Assembly: GCA_023079485.1 (NCBI GenBank)
Contig: CM041084.1
Location: forward strand, 15,590,609-15,654,608
Direction: 5' to 3'
DNA from: Archilochus colubris
Lineage: Eukaryota > Chordata > Aves > Apodiformes > Trochilidae
DNA: 64,000 bases
Positions within the stretch are counted from its first letter, which is position 1. Every line of letters starts with the position of its first letter. Under the pieces are notes generated by a model. It saw only the letters and a list, made by a program, of their open reading frames with translations, had not been told where the DNA came from and ran no database searches. The position numbers and the translations under genes were made by a program. This document shows, one piece after another, positions 34,546 to 47,770 of the stretch.

Positions 34546-37500
34546 CCAAATATTTACTCAGAAACAAATGAGCACACCCTATGGTCTCTGCTCTGTCAGT
34601 ATTTTTACCAATGCAATGCAATGCAAAGCAATAGTGTGGGCAGCAGGGCAGACACCAAAGCAATGCAAGCAGTGACAAGGAAGGTTCACAGCAGATCACT
34701 GTGGCCAGTGCAGGCATAAAGAGGCTACCAAGGGACTCAACTGTGGTTGAGTCATCCATGGGAAAGACACCTGAGAGTGAGGAAATCATTTGATACTGCT
34801 CATAGGAAAGTCAAGGGTTTCCTTGCTCTTGTCACTACCTAAGAACCAGTGATGTCCAATAAAGAAAATGGAAATACCAGAGGTGGTAGGGTCATCACCC
34901 TTTGGGGTCTTTGCACTGAGATTTGGCCCAGTCTGTGCCTGTGTGTATTAGGAACATGCCAAAGTCAGCTTTTAGAAGAAAGGAATCTGCAGCCTGTGCA
35001 TACCAGAGGTCATCTCAGAACACCTACATAGCTCTTTGTGAGCACCATCTCTTTGAATCTGTGAATTGCTCTCTGAGTCCTGTTGGCTTTTATCTCAAAT
35101 GCTTTCAGAGGCTGAAGTGTACATATAAATGCATATGGCAATGCAAGGTCTAAAAAACTGCAACTCAAGGTCAATATAACGTGTTCTGTGCAGGCTAAAA
35201 ATTAATTATATGTTTTTTCATTGGAATTTTTACTTAAATGTTCAATCTTGTGAATTACCATAGAATTAGAAAGACCAATTTGTACTTATACAGGAATGGT
35301 GAAATCTTTGTCACTTTTGTGTTTAAATGTGGTGCATCAATAGCACAAGTTGGCTTCATGCACTCAAGACTGCCTTTGGACAGTCATCTCTATCTGGTTT
35401 CATCAAATATTTACAGTATCAGTAAAATAGATGCTAAAAACTAATAGCTAGACTTGGACTAGCCATGGGAACATCCCACACACTTCCACAGTTCACATAC
35501 TGCTAGTGTTTAAACATAAAAATACATGTGAAGATAGCTGAATCAAATAACAACATATGAAAGAGAAAACAATATATGGTACAATTTTGGTGATTCTGAA
35601 TTTCAAGAAAGAGCTGTCACGCACCAGGCTTTGTGTTTGCAAACAGAGTAAGATAAGATTTCCTATTTTCTGGGACTGCTGCGTTTAATTTATTCATTCC
35701 TACAGCCACCTACAGCATTTTAAAAGGCAGATCAAGAGTGGGTTTCTATTGCACAGAAAACATTTTTATACACCACAGAGAAGCGAAAAATAACCTTGCT
35801 ACTTTTCTGCTTTTGGGTCATCTCCAGTAGTCAAAATCAGCTGGAATGGAAGAAAGGTAAACTGATACAGGTTTCCACTACTGTCAGACAGATGCATCCA
35901 GTTAAAACATACAGGCCACAAATAGCATTTAACCTTACAGTTGAAACCAGAAATATTTTTGATTAAAAATTCACTAATATACAAAGGAAGTAAATGTTGG
36001 AATTTGAAGAATGTGGGAGTAAATGGGTGGCTCGTGCCATGTAGAAAACTGGAAAAAATTATTGGAAGAGAATTTCACCCATGACTGTTCAGTATGTGCT
36101 ATCCAAGCATAATTTTAACTTTTTTTTATTTTTTGCATATTGGAAAATGAAGCTAATTCCACTGTTCAGATGTTTCTGGAGTAAAATGCTTCAGGTTTCA
36201 GGAAAAACCTTCAGGAAAACAAAGAAAAAAACAATTCTAGAACCCAACAGCCAAAGTACATATGCTTGAGGTCACTCTTATGCACTCAAATGACATCACA
36301 CTGCTGTCACTCCCTTGCTCCTGGGAACTTGTAGAACTATAGATTTTGCAGCCTGGTTAATAAATAGGCAAAAACACCTGCCTCATCCTCAAAGTAAACC
36401 AAAAAATGTTGTTTAGTAAGACAATTGATATAATTTATGATTTTCTACTTAAGTATTTAATAGATTCCTGCTCTCATTTCATATTTCATAAACACTTGCA
36501 CTTGACCAGAAAACCTGAAGTCAAGGTGCAACCAAGTCCTGGTAGTGTCTGCAGCCACAAGAAAAGGGGGCCCTGATGGCTACCCCAGCAGGTGGGTGTA
36601 AACTGGGGATGGTTCATGGCAGGATCTGCTCCTTGATGGACACTGCCCCAGGCTGGGCTGCCTCACAGCATCCCCCATCCATAGCAATACCAGTCGGGGT
36701 GAGGGTCTCAAGCACTCACCTCTGTACAAATGAGAGAAAGCTTCCCTGGCAGGACAAAAGGAACAGGGGGGGAAACAGTGAAATCAGCTTCTGGGCTGCT
36801 GCTACTGCTGGGCAGCCTGCTGTACCATCCGAGGTCACAGATCTTAATCATAAGGCAACACGAGTATAGATTTCCACTGACTTTAACAGGCCATGATTCT
36901 GCACACATCATTTTAAGTCTAACATGAAGACAGTATTTCTCCTTTCTTATTTATCTTCAGCAACATTTAAAATAGATTTATCCTGGCTATGTAGGCTACA
37001 GAAGATTAATTTCAACTCCCAAAGCTTAATGAAAAACTATTAAATGCTAAATCAAGTATTGAAACTATACTTCTCAGCCAGATTTCATGGACGTATAGCA
37101 TTTAATAGCTTAAGAACTCTATTTCCTCATATTGAATTTCTGTTTTCTTTAATTGTGGGAATTAATTAGCAAGAGCACAATAAGAGTGAAATGGTAACCA
37201 TTACTTAGGCAGCATTAGCAAACCAGTCACCCTGAAGTGGCATTTAAACCACTTTCCTTTCCCCCTCTGAAGCAGGAAGTAATTGTTAACAAGGCAGCTG
37301 TAACTTCATGGAAAGCTTCATTTTTGAATGCACCTTTGGGTACCACTTGATTGTTTTCAGTGTTAGTTGAAGACATTTAGGAAGGATAACTTTAAGGAGC
37401 TGAGAAATCCCATCTTTTTGACTTTACAATCACCCTGCCTGTGTGCAGAGCCATGCAGTTTAAATGTAGATCAGTCCAAAAGATAACTTGTCCTCCAGGC

Positions 37501-37899
37501 TCAATTTCACATAATTTTTCAAATAGCTAATTTCATTACTCTTTTTTGTTATGTTCTGCCATGTTGAGTGACCTTTGCTAATAATCAGTTATTTTTTAAT
37601 AAGTTTACTACCCTACTTAATTAACTTTTTGTAATACTGTACCAGGAGTTATTGAATGGATTAGCCTGCCCCAGCTAACATGTTTCCCTGCAAAGGAGGT
37701 AGAGGAGTGTGGAATAAGGCTTGCTGCCACACTGGGGCAAAAAGCTGAGGAGAAATTTATCAGTCACATCAAAGTTCAAAGAAACCCCTTTGTGTTAATG
37801 CAGACAGTGTTTAGAGAAATTGTGTGAGTCGGTCTTGAGAGGGACAAACACCAACCTGCTTCATTGATGTTTGCTTTATTTGATGTATGTTTTAATCTA
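34546..37899. other. Non-coding stretch, nothing recognised
   Basis: Three AATGC units occur at about 34610-34628. Homeobox-like TTAATTAA cores occur near 37617. The CR1 seems to break off at about 34545, as the downstream sequence no longer matches RT motifs. No gene was recognised. Confidence 0.5.
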
Positions 37900-38200
37900 A
37901 ATGGGAAAGTTTTGCCTTCCTTTGTGACGTACAGTTGTTGCAGTCTCATCCTTGGAGGCACAGAGTGTGTAATTGCCATCTGATGGCCAGAAAATGTTTG
38001 CTTTACGATAAAAATAAAACGAGTTTGATAGAAGGAAACCATTCCCCCACTACCATTGCCAAACTGGCTGGGAGTATCCTCCACAATTATCCTCTGCTTT
38101 CCCAAACCAGGCAGTGTGGGTTCTTCTCTCTTAATTCAGTTCAGCACTCAGCTTTGATTTCGGAAATCCTATCATCATTGTGGCTTGTAAAGAGAGCACA
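37900..38200. promoter_or_regulatory. High-complexity block, weak candidate regulatory element
   Basis: Non-repetitive sequence with an E-box (CATCTG at 37978-37983) next to GTAATTGC, plus CTTAATTCAG and TTTACGATAAAAATAAAAC. The motifs look like those of vertebrate developmental enhancers, but no conservation evidence is available. Confidence 0.2.
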
Positions 38201-39008
38201 AAAGTGAGCAAAGCCTGCTATGAATTAGAAAATTACAGAGAAACACTGCTAGTTAAGAACAATGTGAGCTTGTGATCTTTTTATCTTGGGCAGCTAGATC
38301 CTCAGCAACAGCCAGACCATGTCCAGAGAGTGGGAACAAAGGAGGTTTAAGCCACCCCCCGACCAGGGAGCTGAACCCAACCTGCCAGGCAGAGCTCACT
38401 GCAGCTCCTCTGAGTTTTGGGTGAGCTCCCTTCTCTGCTCAGCAGAGAAAAAATGTCCACTGATCTATCTTCAGGTTTCCCACTTGTTTTGCACCTCCTG
38501 GTAGCACAAATCCAGGAAGTTAAGACAGAAAATCTGGCTGCTGTCTGGATTTGCAGCAGGGCACCAGGGACAGCCCAGCAGAACACTGCATCCAGCTCCA
38601 TCCTTTCAGCCCAGGCATGCAGAGCACTGAGCAGCCACAGCTTCCTGGGAACCAGGAGACAACAAGTCAGTCTCATCTGAAGCAAAGATGTGTCTGCAGA
38701 GGCAAGCATCATATAAATCTATAGTCTTCTCTTTCCACCTCCTCCCACGTAGGTAGGTGATGTAGTTCAGTCATATGCTACTTTCTATTAACTTTGCAAA
38801 GAAAGAAACCATGGTAACAGAGGAGACCAGGTCACAGGAATCTCAAACTCATTTCATTCTGAACAGCTCACATCAGAAATATCACCTTATAGCACCTGCC
38901 CATCATGTCAGTCTTGTGCCAAAGAATACAGACTTGCATTGTACAAGTGTCAAAAATGTTAATACAACCAAAATAAACCTTCGTTTCTTTTTGATCAAGA
39001 TATTATAC
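38201..39008. other. Non-coding stretch, nothing recognised
   Basis: Mixed unique sequence. The 38340-38720 part is GC-richer and has overlapping frames of up to 121 codons on both strands, consistent with chance. Confidence 0.5.
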
Positions 39009-39040
39009 AACAAACAAACAAAACCAACCAAACAAAAAAA
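39009..39040. repeat. AAAC-type simple sequence
   Basis: The segment reads ACAAACAAACAAAACC and so on, up to a run of seven A residues. It is low-complexity DNA. Confidence 0.7.
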
Positions 39041-42000
39041 GCACATCTACTGATGTTCTTTTGATCCATGTTATAAAAATGAGTACAAAATCTCTAAAAC
39101 TTTTCCTTTCTGTTTCACAGTTATTACCAAACAAAATCAGGAAATAATTTTTAGAGAGATTTAGATTGTAAGATTGAACTTATATATTAGAAATTAAATT
39201 TATATACTTCAGAGGCACTTGAAACCTTGCATATATCTGACTTTTTTTACAGCTAGACCAATAAAAGAAACTTAACTATGCAGATAAAACATTTCCCAAA
39301 AAGTGGATTTTAAAGCTTAGTCAACCAAGGCTTTTTCTGTACAAAGAAATACTAAAGCCCATCATCATTCAGTTGCAGCTGTACTCACACTGATGACTGC
39401 TCTTGTTGCTGAAGCTAACAATAAACTTTCGTTCTTCGAAGGCAGCTCAACCCATCTGCTTTCAGATTTTATTTCCAGTTAAAATATTTTCCTCAGAAAA
39501 TAATAAATTAATGTGCATAGTACAAAGAAATAATATGTGTATATGTGGGCTGTGCTCTGAGCGAGATATAGGTGTACAAAAATAATACATGCACTTTTAC
39601 TGTCACAGTATCCAACTTTAGCCTAGGCAAGACCAAGACAGCAGAGATGTTTAGTACCTGAGCCACGAGCAGAATGGCTTCCCAAGGCTGCTCTGCCCTC
39701 CATGAAGACCCACGGAAATCCAGTGTACGTAGACATAACCAGGGATGGAAAAGGCACCACACTGTTTTGGGAGGCTGTCAAGAAATGCACCCCAGTGCCA
39801 GACTCTGCATTCACCAGAGTTACAGTCATGGATTAAAATCTTCATCCCTGGAAATTCTGTGGCTTGATGCTTCTGCTGCCAGGGTTCACTGAGGAGTGCC
39901 AGCAGCTACTGTCCCTAACCAGAGACTGAAGCATCCTTGGCAGTGGGGCAGCTGCCCATGTGCTCCCTATACAGCAGAGCAATGATGGTGACTCAGGTTA
40001 CATCCAAACAAAACAGCAAAAAGTATTGGTGCCATCTCTCAGAAGCTCTGATTTAACATCCTATACCCAAGAGGGCCCCTGTGCCTGTTATGCTGTGTCT
40101 GCAAAGCCCACGGCACCTTAGCTTAGGTAACATGAAGTGCTGCTACCAAAGGCCACAGGCAGCTTCCTTCTCTGACAGGGGGATGCCATTCTGCCACAAA
40201 CTGGATAAACAGGCTAGAGGATCATCTGGACAGCCATAAAGACAGCAGGATCTGTCCCAGCCATTCTACAAAATCCTTAGCCACATGCTAACAGGCCAAA
40301 TAAATCAAGTTGTCCAACTTTCCCTCCCAAATGATGCTCTGGTCTCTTCCAAAGTCTCCAAAATTAATGTGAGTTTGGGTTCAGAAAATCAGTGTGAGAC
40401 AGATTAATGCTTGCACACAGGTTTCATTTAACCTATAATACAGATGTCCCCAGCCGTGTTCCCCAAACCCAACTCTGTCACTAGGTAATGAGAAGCTTAC
40501 ATATTTGAGAGGAACAGTAGATGAAGACAAGCACAGCATCAGCCACAATCACCTGTGTAGTCCCACCTCTGACAGATACCTGCCTTCATAGGTCAAACTT
40601 CCCTCATGCTGAGCTGGCCAAATTAAGGCTTTAAACTGGCTTAGCTGATCTTTGGACCAGGTTAATGTTTCTGTGTGCTAAGTGCCTGAGATCCCTGGGC
40701 AGCTGTTTTTAATGCCTCCGTGGACAAGCCATGTTAGATAACTAAGGGATGTCCTGTAACACTTCCTATTGCCAGAAGGCTGTGTATATTGCACCTGCAA
40801 GCTTTCTCAGGGTCTAGTTGAATCTGAAGCCATCAGCCTTCCTTAGATAATGGAGTTGCTTCACTCACAGCTCCCAAACCAAGCCCTTGTCTATTTCATT
40901 CACAAAATCTTTGAGCAAGAAGCAGGACACTCTGCTCCTCGAACCCAAACAGACCAGCTGCAAACTTGGCCATTATTCTTTCTGAAGCCATTTGAGACAA
41001 GTGTCTAAGAGCTCAGAGACTACTCCAGCTGAAGCACAATATTCAAGTTATCTGGACATGCATTTAATTAAAGACAGTCCATTCCCAGTTTTAAATGGAA
41101 TGGAAGGCACCCATTTGAAGTGTGGAGACTGAGGCCCATGCCCCACTGTAACAGCTTCTATATGTCAGCAGCATGGTGCTTATTGCATCTTCCATGCTGT
41201 GAGGTGGAGTCACCCCTCTAAATCCCTTCCTAGCCCAGAATGTGAAATAGGTTGTGGGACACAGAGGAGTCAATCTGGTCTTACCAAAGAATGCCTTCAA
41301 ACAGGTGAGCATCCAGGTCTAGAGCACCGCTGGAGTCTTTATGTAAGTCTAAAACCCCAAATGCTGTTTCTAGTCTCTAGATGGATGTTACTTTAAGTCA
41401 CTGGTGCTGGGAAGTTTTGCTTTTTCACAAAATACTGACTTCAGTGTAACAGACCCTGTGTGCAAAATATCCGTGCTGAACAGCACCCATGACTAATGTA
41501 AGCTAAATCACATCTCCTTAAATGCCGAATAAAATCTAGGAAAGCCCTACTTCAGCAACAGCAGTGGAATTGCAGTCACAGATGTCTACAGATTACCTCT
41601 CCAGCCATGTATATGGTAACACAAACCAAAAGTAGCTGAAAATTTGCTCTTGAATTCTCCAGATGAAGAATGTCAATTTAATTGAACCCAGATGATACCA
41701 CTAAGGAAAAATTCTCTCTGCTACAGTGCAGACCATTGAATGCTGCACCCCCCGGCAGAGACAGTCTGCAGGAGATAAGGAATTCTCTTTGCTTGAACTT
41801 GGCCACTTTTCTTCCCTACTGTGCTGAAATCTATGGCCAGCCAACAGAGATGTAAGGAAATTTCCCTACAGCATAACAGGATTTGACAATCAAAAAAGTA
41901 ACATAAACAACGAGTTTCTGACTCCTGGAGGTACCAGGAATGCTAAAGCAGTGATGTCTATCTCCTTACCTTTACAGCAGTACTGAATTACAGTGAAGAA

Positions 42001-42284
42001 GGAACATGTGGGGAACAGAGAATTAGAAACATTCAGACACTGCAACTCTTCTCTCCCAGTTCTGTCCCCAAACACTTTCTGCCCAGTAGAGCTTCCCAAC
42101 TTAATTTACTTGCACAAGTAGGATTAAATCCTGGAGAACTTCTGCTGGATTGTTTGAACGGGAACAGCTTCATTGGCGGGGCATAGAGACTGATGAAACC
42201 CCAAAGCAGGTAGGATTTTTTGTAGAATTAAGGAAGTGTGGTACAGCACACTGAGAAGTGCCATGCGAAAAACTGATTTTAAGC
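39041..42284. other. Non-coding stretch, nothing recognised
   Basis: Unique sequence with short chance frames. No gene, RNA or repeat family was recognised. Confidence 0.5.
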
Positions 42285-42560
42285 TTATAGTTAGGGTTAG
42301 AGAAACTAACAGACTCAAAACGTACTCTGACAGAGCTGTGATAACCCAAGGATGAGTGAACCAGAAGGTTGAGTGTGTTTGGCTCACTAGTGACCTGACA
42401 GACTAAGGAAACCTTTTGTGGCTCTGGGATTAATGTAGCTGAAAGTATTAGTATGCATCCTGCAGACACTAAGGAGGAAGCAGCTAAAAGTAGAATTGAG
42501 GGGCTTAGACTGACTCTGAGTTTCGGAACCCCTACATGGGTTCTAGGGTTAGGGCTAAAG
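42285..42560. repeat. Two short telomere-like sites
   Basis: GTTAGGGTTAG occurs at about 42291-42301 and TAGGGTTAGGG at about 42544-42554. Each holds roughly two TTAGGG units. They lie upstream of the longer array at 44.64 kb and in the same strand orientation. Confidence 0.6.
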
Positions 42561-44636
42561 AGGCAAAACTGACAGGTTATTGTGGTTGCACCCTACAAGT
42601 GGAGGAACACCATGGGGAGGAACAGTGTATGTGAGGTCCAGGAACTTGTTTATAACTTCATACACAGTTTGATTACCTGGACATAGCTCACCTTGAGGCT
42701 ATATTTTGATTTCCATAACAGGATGCCTTAAACCAAGGTGGGGGGTTGCATTCTAAGAAACTACAGCATGGAGGAAGTCAGATCTTGCTGTGTCTTCTTC
42801 ATTTAGGAAGATGGGAGCAGGCTCTAGATAACCAAAAAGCTGTCTATCCCATACAGAAAACAATAGTGCAAGCACCAGAACTCTTGTTCCATCAAAGTTT
42901 TCTGTTCTCTGCAGTACTGAAGAATAATAAATTTTCTGGCTGCATCTGGATCTGCAAAACCACTCTGCTCCCTCCAGCTTTACTCCAACTTCCTACCCAA
43001 AGCCAGCCTGAAATGCACTTTAGCAGCAGTTATTTCAGAATCAAACTAAGCTTCTAAACCCTTCTATTATCTGTGTCTGCCTTTACTGCCTGTAGCATGC
43101 AAAGGGGCACATTAAGGCCTTGACCCCAGAGAGAGGTGGATGGGTAGCAGTACCTCCCCTGAAATCATCACAGAAGGGCTCTGGGCTGCCAAACTCCTCT
43201 GCTCACCTGATCCTTCAGAGCTCTGCAGGCACAGCAAGAAAAACGTGTTTGGCTGCTTCCTGCTCCTCATCCCTCCTCCCAGCCTAGTACAGCCTGGGAT
43301 GTATGAGGGCTCTCCATGTACAAAGAGAGACGGCCTTCTGCCCATCACTAGGTTTTCACCCACAGCTTGACCCTGACACCATCTCACAGGGAAGAAATAT
43401 GGGGCTAACAAGCATTCCCTATCCATAAACTCCAAAATTACCAAAAGGCCACACCTACCTGATGGCATACTAAAAGGATCTTGTCCCTCAATACTTCTCT
43501 TTTCCATAAAAAATTACCAACTACAGAGAAGACATCAAGAACACATTTTTCACTTCTCCAATTTAGCATATTCCTCTCATGGACCTCAAGGATAGGACCT
43601 TTTCCTGGAATATCAAAGTTACCAAGTCATATACAATGATATAACAATGTCACCCTCCATAGAAGAAATCTCCTTTCACAAGACCTTGTAGATGCAGAGC
43701 AGCCTAAGAAAAATAACTCTAAATACATTGGGTTCTGCTCCCCACAACCAAGGCAGTGATGTAGAAAGGACCACGCTCTGCCTTACATGAGAACCTCTAA
43801 ATCTGGCCATTCCTGCCTTTTTAGGAGCTCCAGGATGTAGCAAGGACAGGCCCTTTGGCTGCCTCAGGTTCTGTCCCTAGGTCTAGCAATCACCCTGACA
43901 GTAGTAAATATAGTCTGAAACAATCCCAGCCTTTAGCCCATATGCAGATGTCTCTCTTACACACTGTACCCTGCATAAAAACATTGTCTGGATGCTATAT
44001 AGCCCCATATCCTAGTTGTAATCCCATCACTAACATCATAATTCCCAGGGGATCATAAACTACATTAAAAGCCCTTATTCCCTTCAGTATGATTCCCCTC
44101 CCTTTCTCACTGGTCTGTGCAAGATACAGCTAGTAGAACTTGTTTGTCTGACTTATTTTTTCTGACTCTAACCTGAAATGTATTGTGAAATGAAAATATA
44201 TAGCAGGAGACAACCCCTGAATTTTATTGCCTAGGTTTTACAGGATTCCTCAGTAAATATGTCTTCAAATGCATTAACTTCTTCAATGAGAAATCTATCC
44301 CTAATGTGGTGCACAGCACACAGGGACATCCCATTCCTGAAATCAGTTAAATCAGATAAGTGAAAGCAGCCAGACAGGTTATTCCTGTCACAGCCTGAGC
44401 AGCCCAGAAATGTAGGGAGAGAGATGCTTTTAGTGGGGCACTTACATCAAGATTTGTGGAAGGTGCCCTGAATACATTTAAGACTATGGTTAGAGCTGCT
44501 TAAGGAGTCCTGAGCCTAAAGCATTTCAGGACATCATTACTGCAGCATCCTGCAGTGGCCAGACAGGGAGATGGGATGTGGGAGAGCACCCACAGCATAC
44601 TGAGCAGAGGATCTCATGTTTAAACTGCATTTCAGG
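42561..44636. other. Non-coding stretch, nothing recognised
   Basis: Unique sequence. Overlapping frames of 131 codons (minus) and 103 codons (plus) show no homology that I recognise. Confidence 0.5.
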
Positions 44637-44678
44637 TTGGGGTTAGGGTTAGGGTTAGGGTTAGGGTTAGGGTTAGGA
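44637..44678 (+). repeat. Interstitial telomeric repeat (TTAGGG), about 7 units
   Basis: One TTGGGG unit is followed by five perfect TTAGGG units and a final TTAGGA, 42 bp in all. This is the vertebrate telomere hexamer in the G-rich orientation on the plus strand. The array is short with sharp edges and unique sequence on both sides. That fits an interstitial telomeric site made during double-strand-break repair, not a chromosome end. A frame across it gives a Gly-Leu repeat, which is an artefact. Confidence 0.95.
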
Positions 44679-45784
44679 CTGGAAAATCTAAAGGAGGCAG
44701 TGTGTTCTCTCTGTTATAGCCTTGTTGGTAGGCTCGAGCCTTGTCTAGCACTTCAAGATATTAGCTTCATGATACAGAATCTGCTGTATTTCAAGTCATA
44801 ATTAATATAACACTATCCAGGGTCTATAAAGCAACAGATAAATCTGCTGCTAGGGCAGCTGGAAGCCTTTTGCAACCCCTGACAAAGTGACTTGTTGCCC
44901 TGGGGCATGGCCAGCTAGAGCAGGGGCAGAGGTTGGTCTCCCTGTATTTATGTTTAGGCATTTTGTTAAGGACACCAAAGTATCTTCAGTTAAAGATGTC
45001 AAAATTTGATGCTGTCCTTTATTTTAAGGCCTGTTTTCTGAGTATTTCATGATTTATCTGAGTGAAAGCCAAAGAATCCAAGGTATGCAGGAACCTTTTG
45101 ATCACTGAATGCCCCAGGGACATGAGAGCTGGGAAGAGTCACAGTGTGTGTGGGCATCAAGATGGAATATTTTCTGTTATGGAATCTTTTGTTTCCCGGT
45201 TGTGGTAGGATTGAAGCTGGGGTTTGGATTAGCATATGGGAGTCGCCTGCTTTAAAAAAATACTAACTTCTGATGGCCTCTGTCATCGGCAGAGGAGGAG
45301 GGCATGCTCCTCAAATGATGAATTGCTTTGTCTGGGGTGTCTTCAATGGTGCCCTGATGGCCCCAGACAACCCCCTGAGGAGCAACTCTCCCCCCACCAC
45401 CCCTGTCTTGCTGCAACCTTCAGAGCAGGTGCTGGAACCCCCTGAGCAGAGCAACCACAGCAGCACTGTGGGAGGCAGAACAGGACATGGGCCTCCACAC
45501 TTAGAAAAGTCAGGAAGACAGCAGCAAGACACATCTCCTCATCACACCAAGCTGGGGAAGCCATGGTACCCTCCTCTCCATGGCATTCCCCTCTGGCTTT
45601 CTGCCTGGTGCTGATGACCACTCCTGTGCTCCCCTCACTCCACATCTGCCTGTGGACAAAGCATCCTGTGTTAGACATAAATCTCTGGTTCTCGCAGGTC
45701 CACAGGTAACCTTCATAAGCAAAGAAGCAAAGAAGCACCCAAATTAAAGACAGACGTGTTTCAACAGGGGAACTCAATCTGATT
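44679..45784. other. Non-coding stretch, chance frames only
   Basis: The 45236-45777 part is GC-richer, with overlapping frames of 113 codons (plus) and 144 codons (minus). Neither has a recognisable domain. Confidence 0.5.
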
Positions 45785-45915
45785 CTGAAGGTGAAAGATC
45801 GAGTTTATTAACTAAGCCACCCACCTCCCCAGGAATATTACATGAATTAAAACCAGACTTCCTGGTGTTATATATGCAGCAGCTGTCAGCAGCATAAATT
45901 ATGCCTGAAGAGGTT
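45785..45915. promoter_or_regulatory. Candidate regulatory block
   Basis: Non-repetitive sequence including AGTTTATTAACTAAGCC, GAATATTACATGAATTAAAA and a CAGCTGTCAGCAG E-box segment. It is of higher complexity than its AT-rich right flank. The call is compositional only. Confidence 0.2.
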
Positions 45916-47575
45916 TTTTGCTGTTATTTCTAGAAAATATGAAAACTTAAAATTCTTCTGATTTGAGAATTGCAAAGTGCTTGGGGTTTTTTAACTTTAT
46001 GTGGACAATATCCTATCTTCTACTTACCAATGGGCAGCTGCAGCAAGCTTCTCTTAAGGGCACAAAGTAGATATCCAAAGACTTACAAGATTTGTCAATA
46101 AAGACTTCTTTTGTTTTTTAAATAAGAAAACATCTTTAAACTGGCCATTTAAAATGAGATAAGATGCTCCAGCTACAATAATTTCCGAGACCAACTGATA
46201 GGATAAAAATTTTATTTAAAAAGCAAAACCTGAATTTCCAGTTCCTCTACAATCATTAAGGGCTTTAGATCCAAATAGTTTATGACACAACTCAGACAAA
46301 CACTAAGTGTTGGAAGTCAAAATGAACAGCTGATCTCAAGTATAATCAGTGCTAAAAGTTACTGCTTGGGCTAGAAGAGCTGACAGTTCATCAACAGCAC
46401 AAGGATCAATGACCATAACACCCATGATAGACAAAGTTTTAACTAATAAGAAGGAAATGACCTTCCCTCCAGTAGTCATACTGACTGAGTAAGCATCTGT
46501 TCACAGAACTTTCTTGAAAGGAAGCAAGCATTATTGACTTAATTCAGTTCAAGATAATCAAGGCAAACTCAGTTTTAATCAGTGGCATTAGGCTATTACA
46601 AGTAAGTTCCTAATTTTATTTTTTATGTGATCAAGTTAGCACATGTGAGCTTTATCATATAATAATTTTTCTAGAGTCCTCACCAGTGCTTAGAGTAAAA
46701 GTTAGTAATAATAAATGTAAAGCCTCCCATCAGAGTTAATTTAGTATGCTGCTTACCATGGCAAAGCTCACATATAGTTTTGCACATGATATGGAGCAGA
46801 GGCCATAAGATGTGTTGAGAGCTTTATGCAGAAAAAAATAATGATGAACAGTAATTACTTGGTCCTTTCTGGAGGAACCCTAAAATTTAAACCAACAATC
46901 TACATTTCTTTAGCTTTTTATTTTAAAAGAAAGTTGCTGATCTACCCAGCTACATCTGGGTGAATTGACATCGAGTCACTGAGTGGATTAATTTTACATG
47001 TGTTCCTGTGAATTATCTGGCAACACAGCAACCCCCAGAAAACTTACTGGTTCATTAATACTACTTACTATTATTTGAAAATTCTTCTTTTGTGAAAGCA
47101 TTACTCCACTTGGAGTGATAAAAGCCATTGTGAGCCATAGAGACCATCTGAACCAGGCAAAACCAGCCTGACATACCAGGTCTTTATAAAATCTCTCTCC
47201 CATTAAATGTCAGGTCAGTTTCATCCTTGTATATATTTCTGCACCTTCTTTTTGAACCTCACTTGGAGCATCTGGGTGAAATGTGCCTCCCTCACAGTCC
47301 ACCTCCCTCAGCCACTCAGCACCAGCATCCAGTCAGGGGGTAGTTTTAACACATGGAGCATTTTTCTCTGATCAGTAGTTTTGTGTTTGAAAATTTACTT
47401 ACAGACTTACCTCTGGACGTAGAAGTGTTTTGTATGCAGGCAGATATTAAAAATTACTGTGAGGTCCCAGTTTTTATCCTCATGGAGAACTTTCTGAAGT
47501 TGTGGTGATGCAGACTGAGTGACACCGTGCATAAATTCAGTGTGTGAGGGTGTCCAGCATGCAGGGTTATGCACA
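45916..47575. other. Non-coding stretch, nothing recognised
   Basis: AT-rich unique sequence. No gene or repeat family was recognised. Confidence 0.5.
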
Positions 47576-47770
47576 CAGAATCATAGAATCAAGAATTGTT
47601 CAGGTTGAAAGGGACCTTAAAGATCATCCAGTTCCAATGCCTCTGCCATGGGCAGGGACACCTCCTACTAGACCAGGTTGCTCAAAGCCCCATCTGACAT
47701 GGCCTTGAACACTTCCAGAGAGGGAACAGCCTCAGCCTCCTTGGGCAACCTGTTCCAATATGGAACATGG
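47576..47770 (-). mobile_element. CR1 LINE, 3'-terminal fragment (about 195 bp)
   Basis: On the plus strand the element begins CAGAATCATAGAATC. It continues GGTTGAAAGGGACC, TTAAAGATCATCCAGTTCC, CATGGGCAGGGACACCTCC, CACTTCCAGAGAGGG and GGGCAACCTGTTCCAATATG. This is the antisense of the CR1 3' UTR, so the 3' terminus is at the left end. It is 5'-truncated at about 47770 and has no ORF. It is the longest match to the young avian CR1 type in the window. Confidence 0.95.

Noticed and set aside
44637..44678. Chromosome end (true telomere)
   Set aside because: The array is only 42 bp and unique sequence continues for kilobases on both sides.
44616..44801. Gly-Leu repeat protein frame
   Set aside because: The repeat is the translation of the TTAGGG telomeric array, not a gene.
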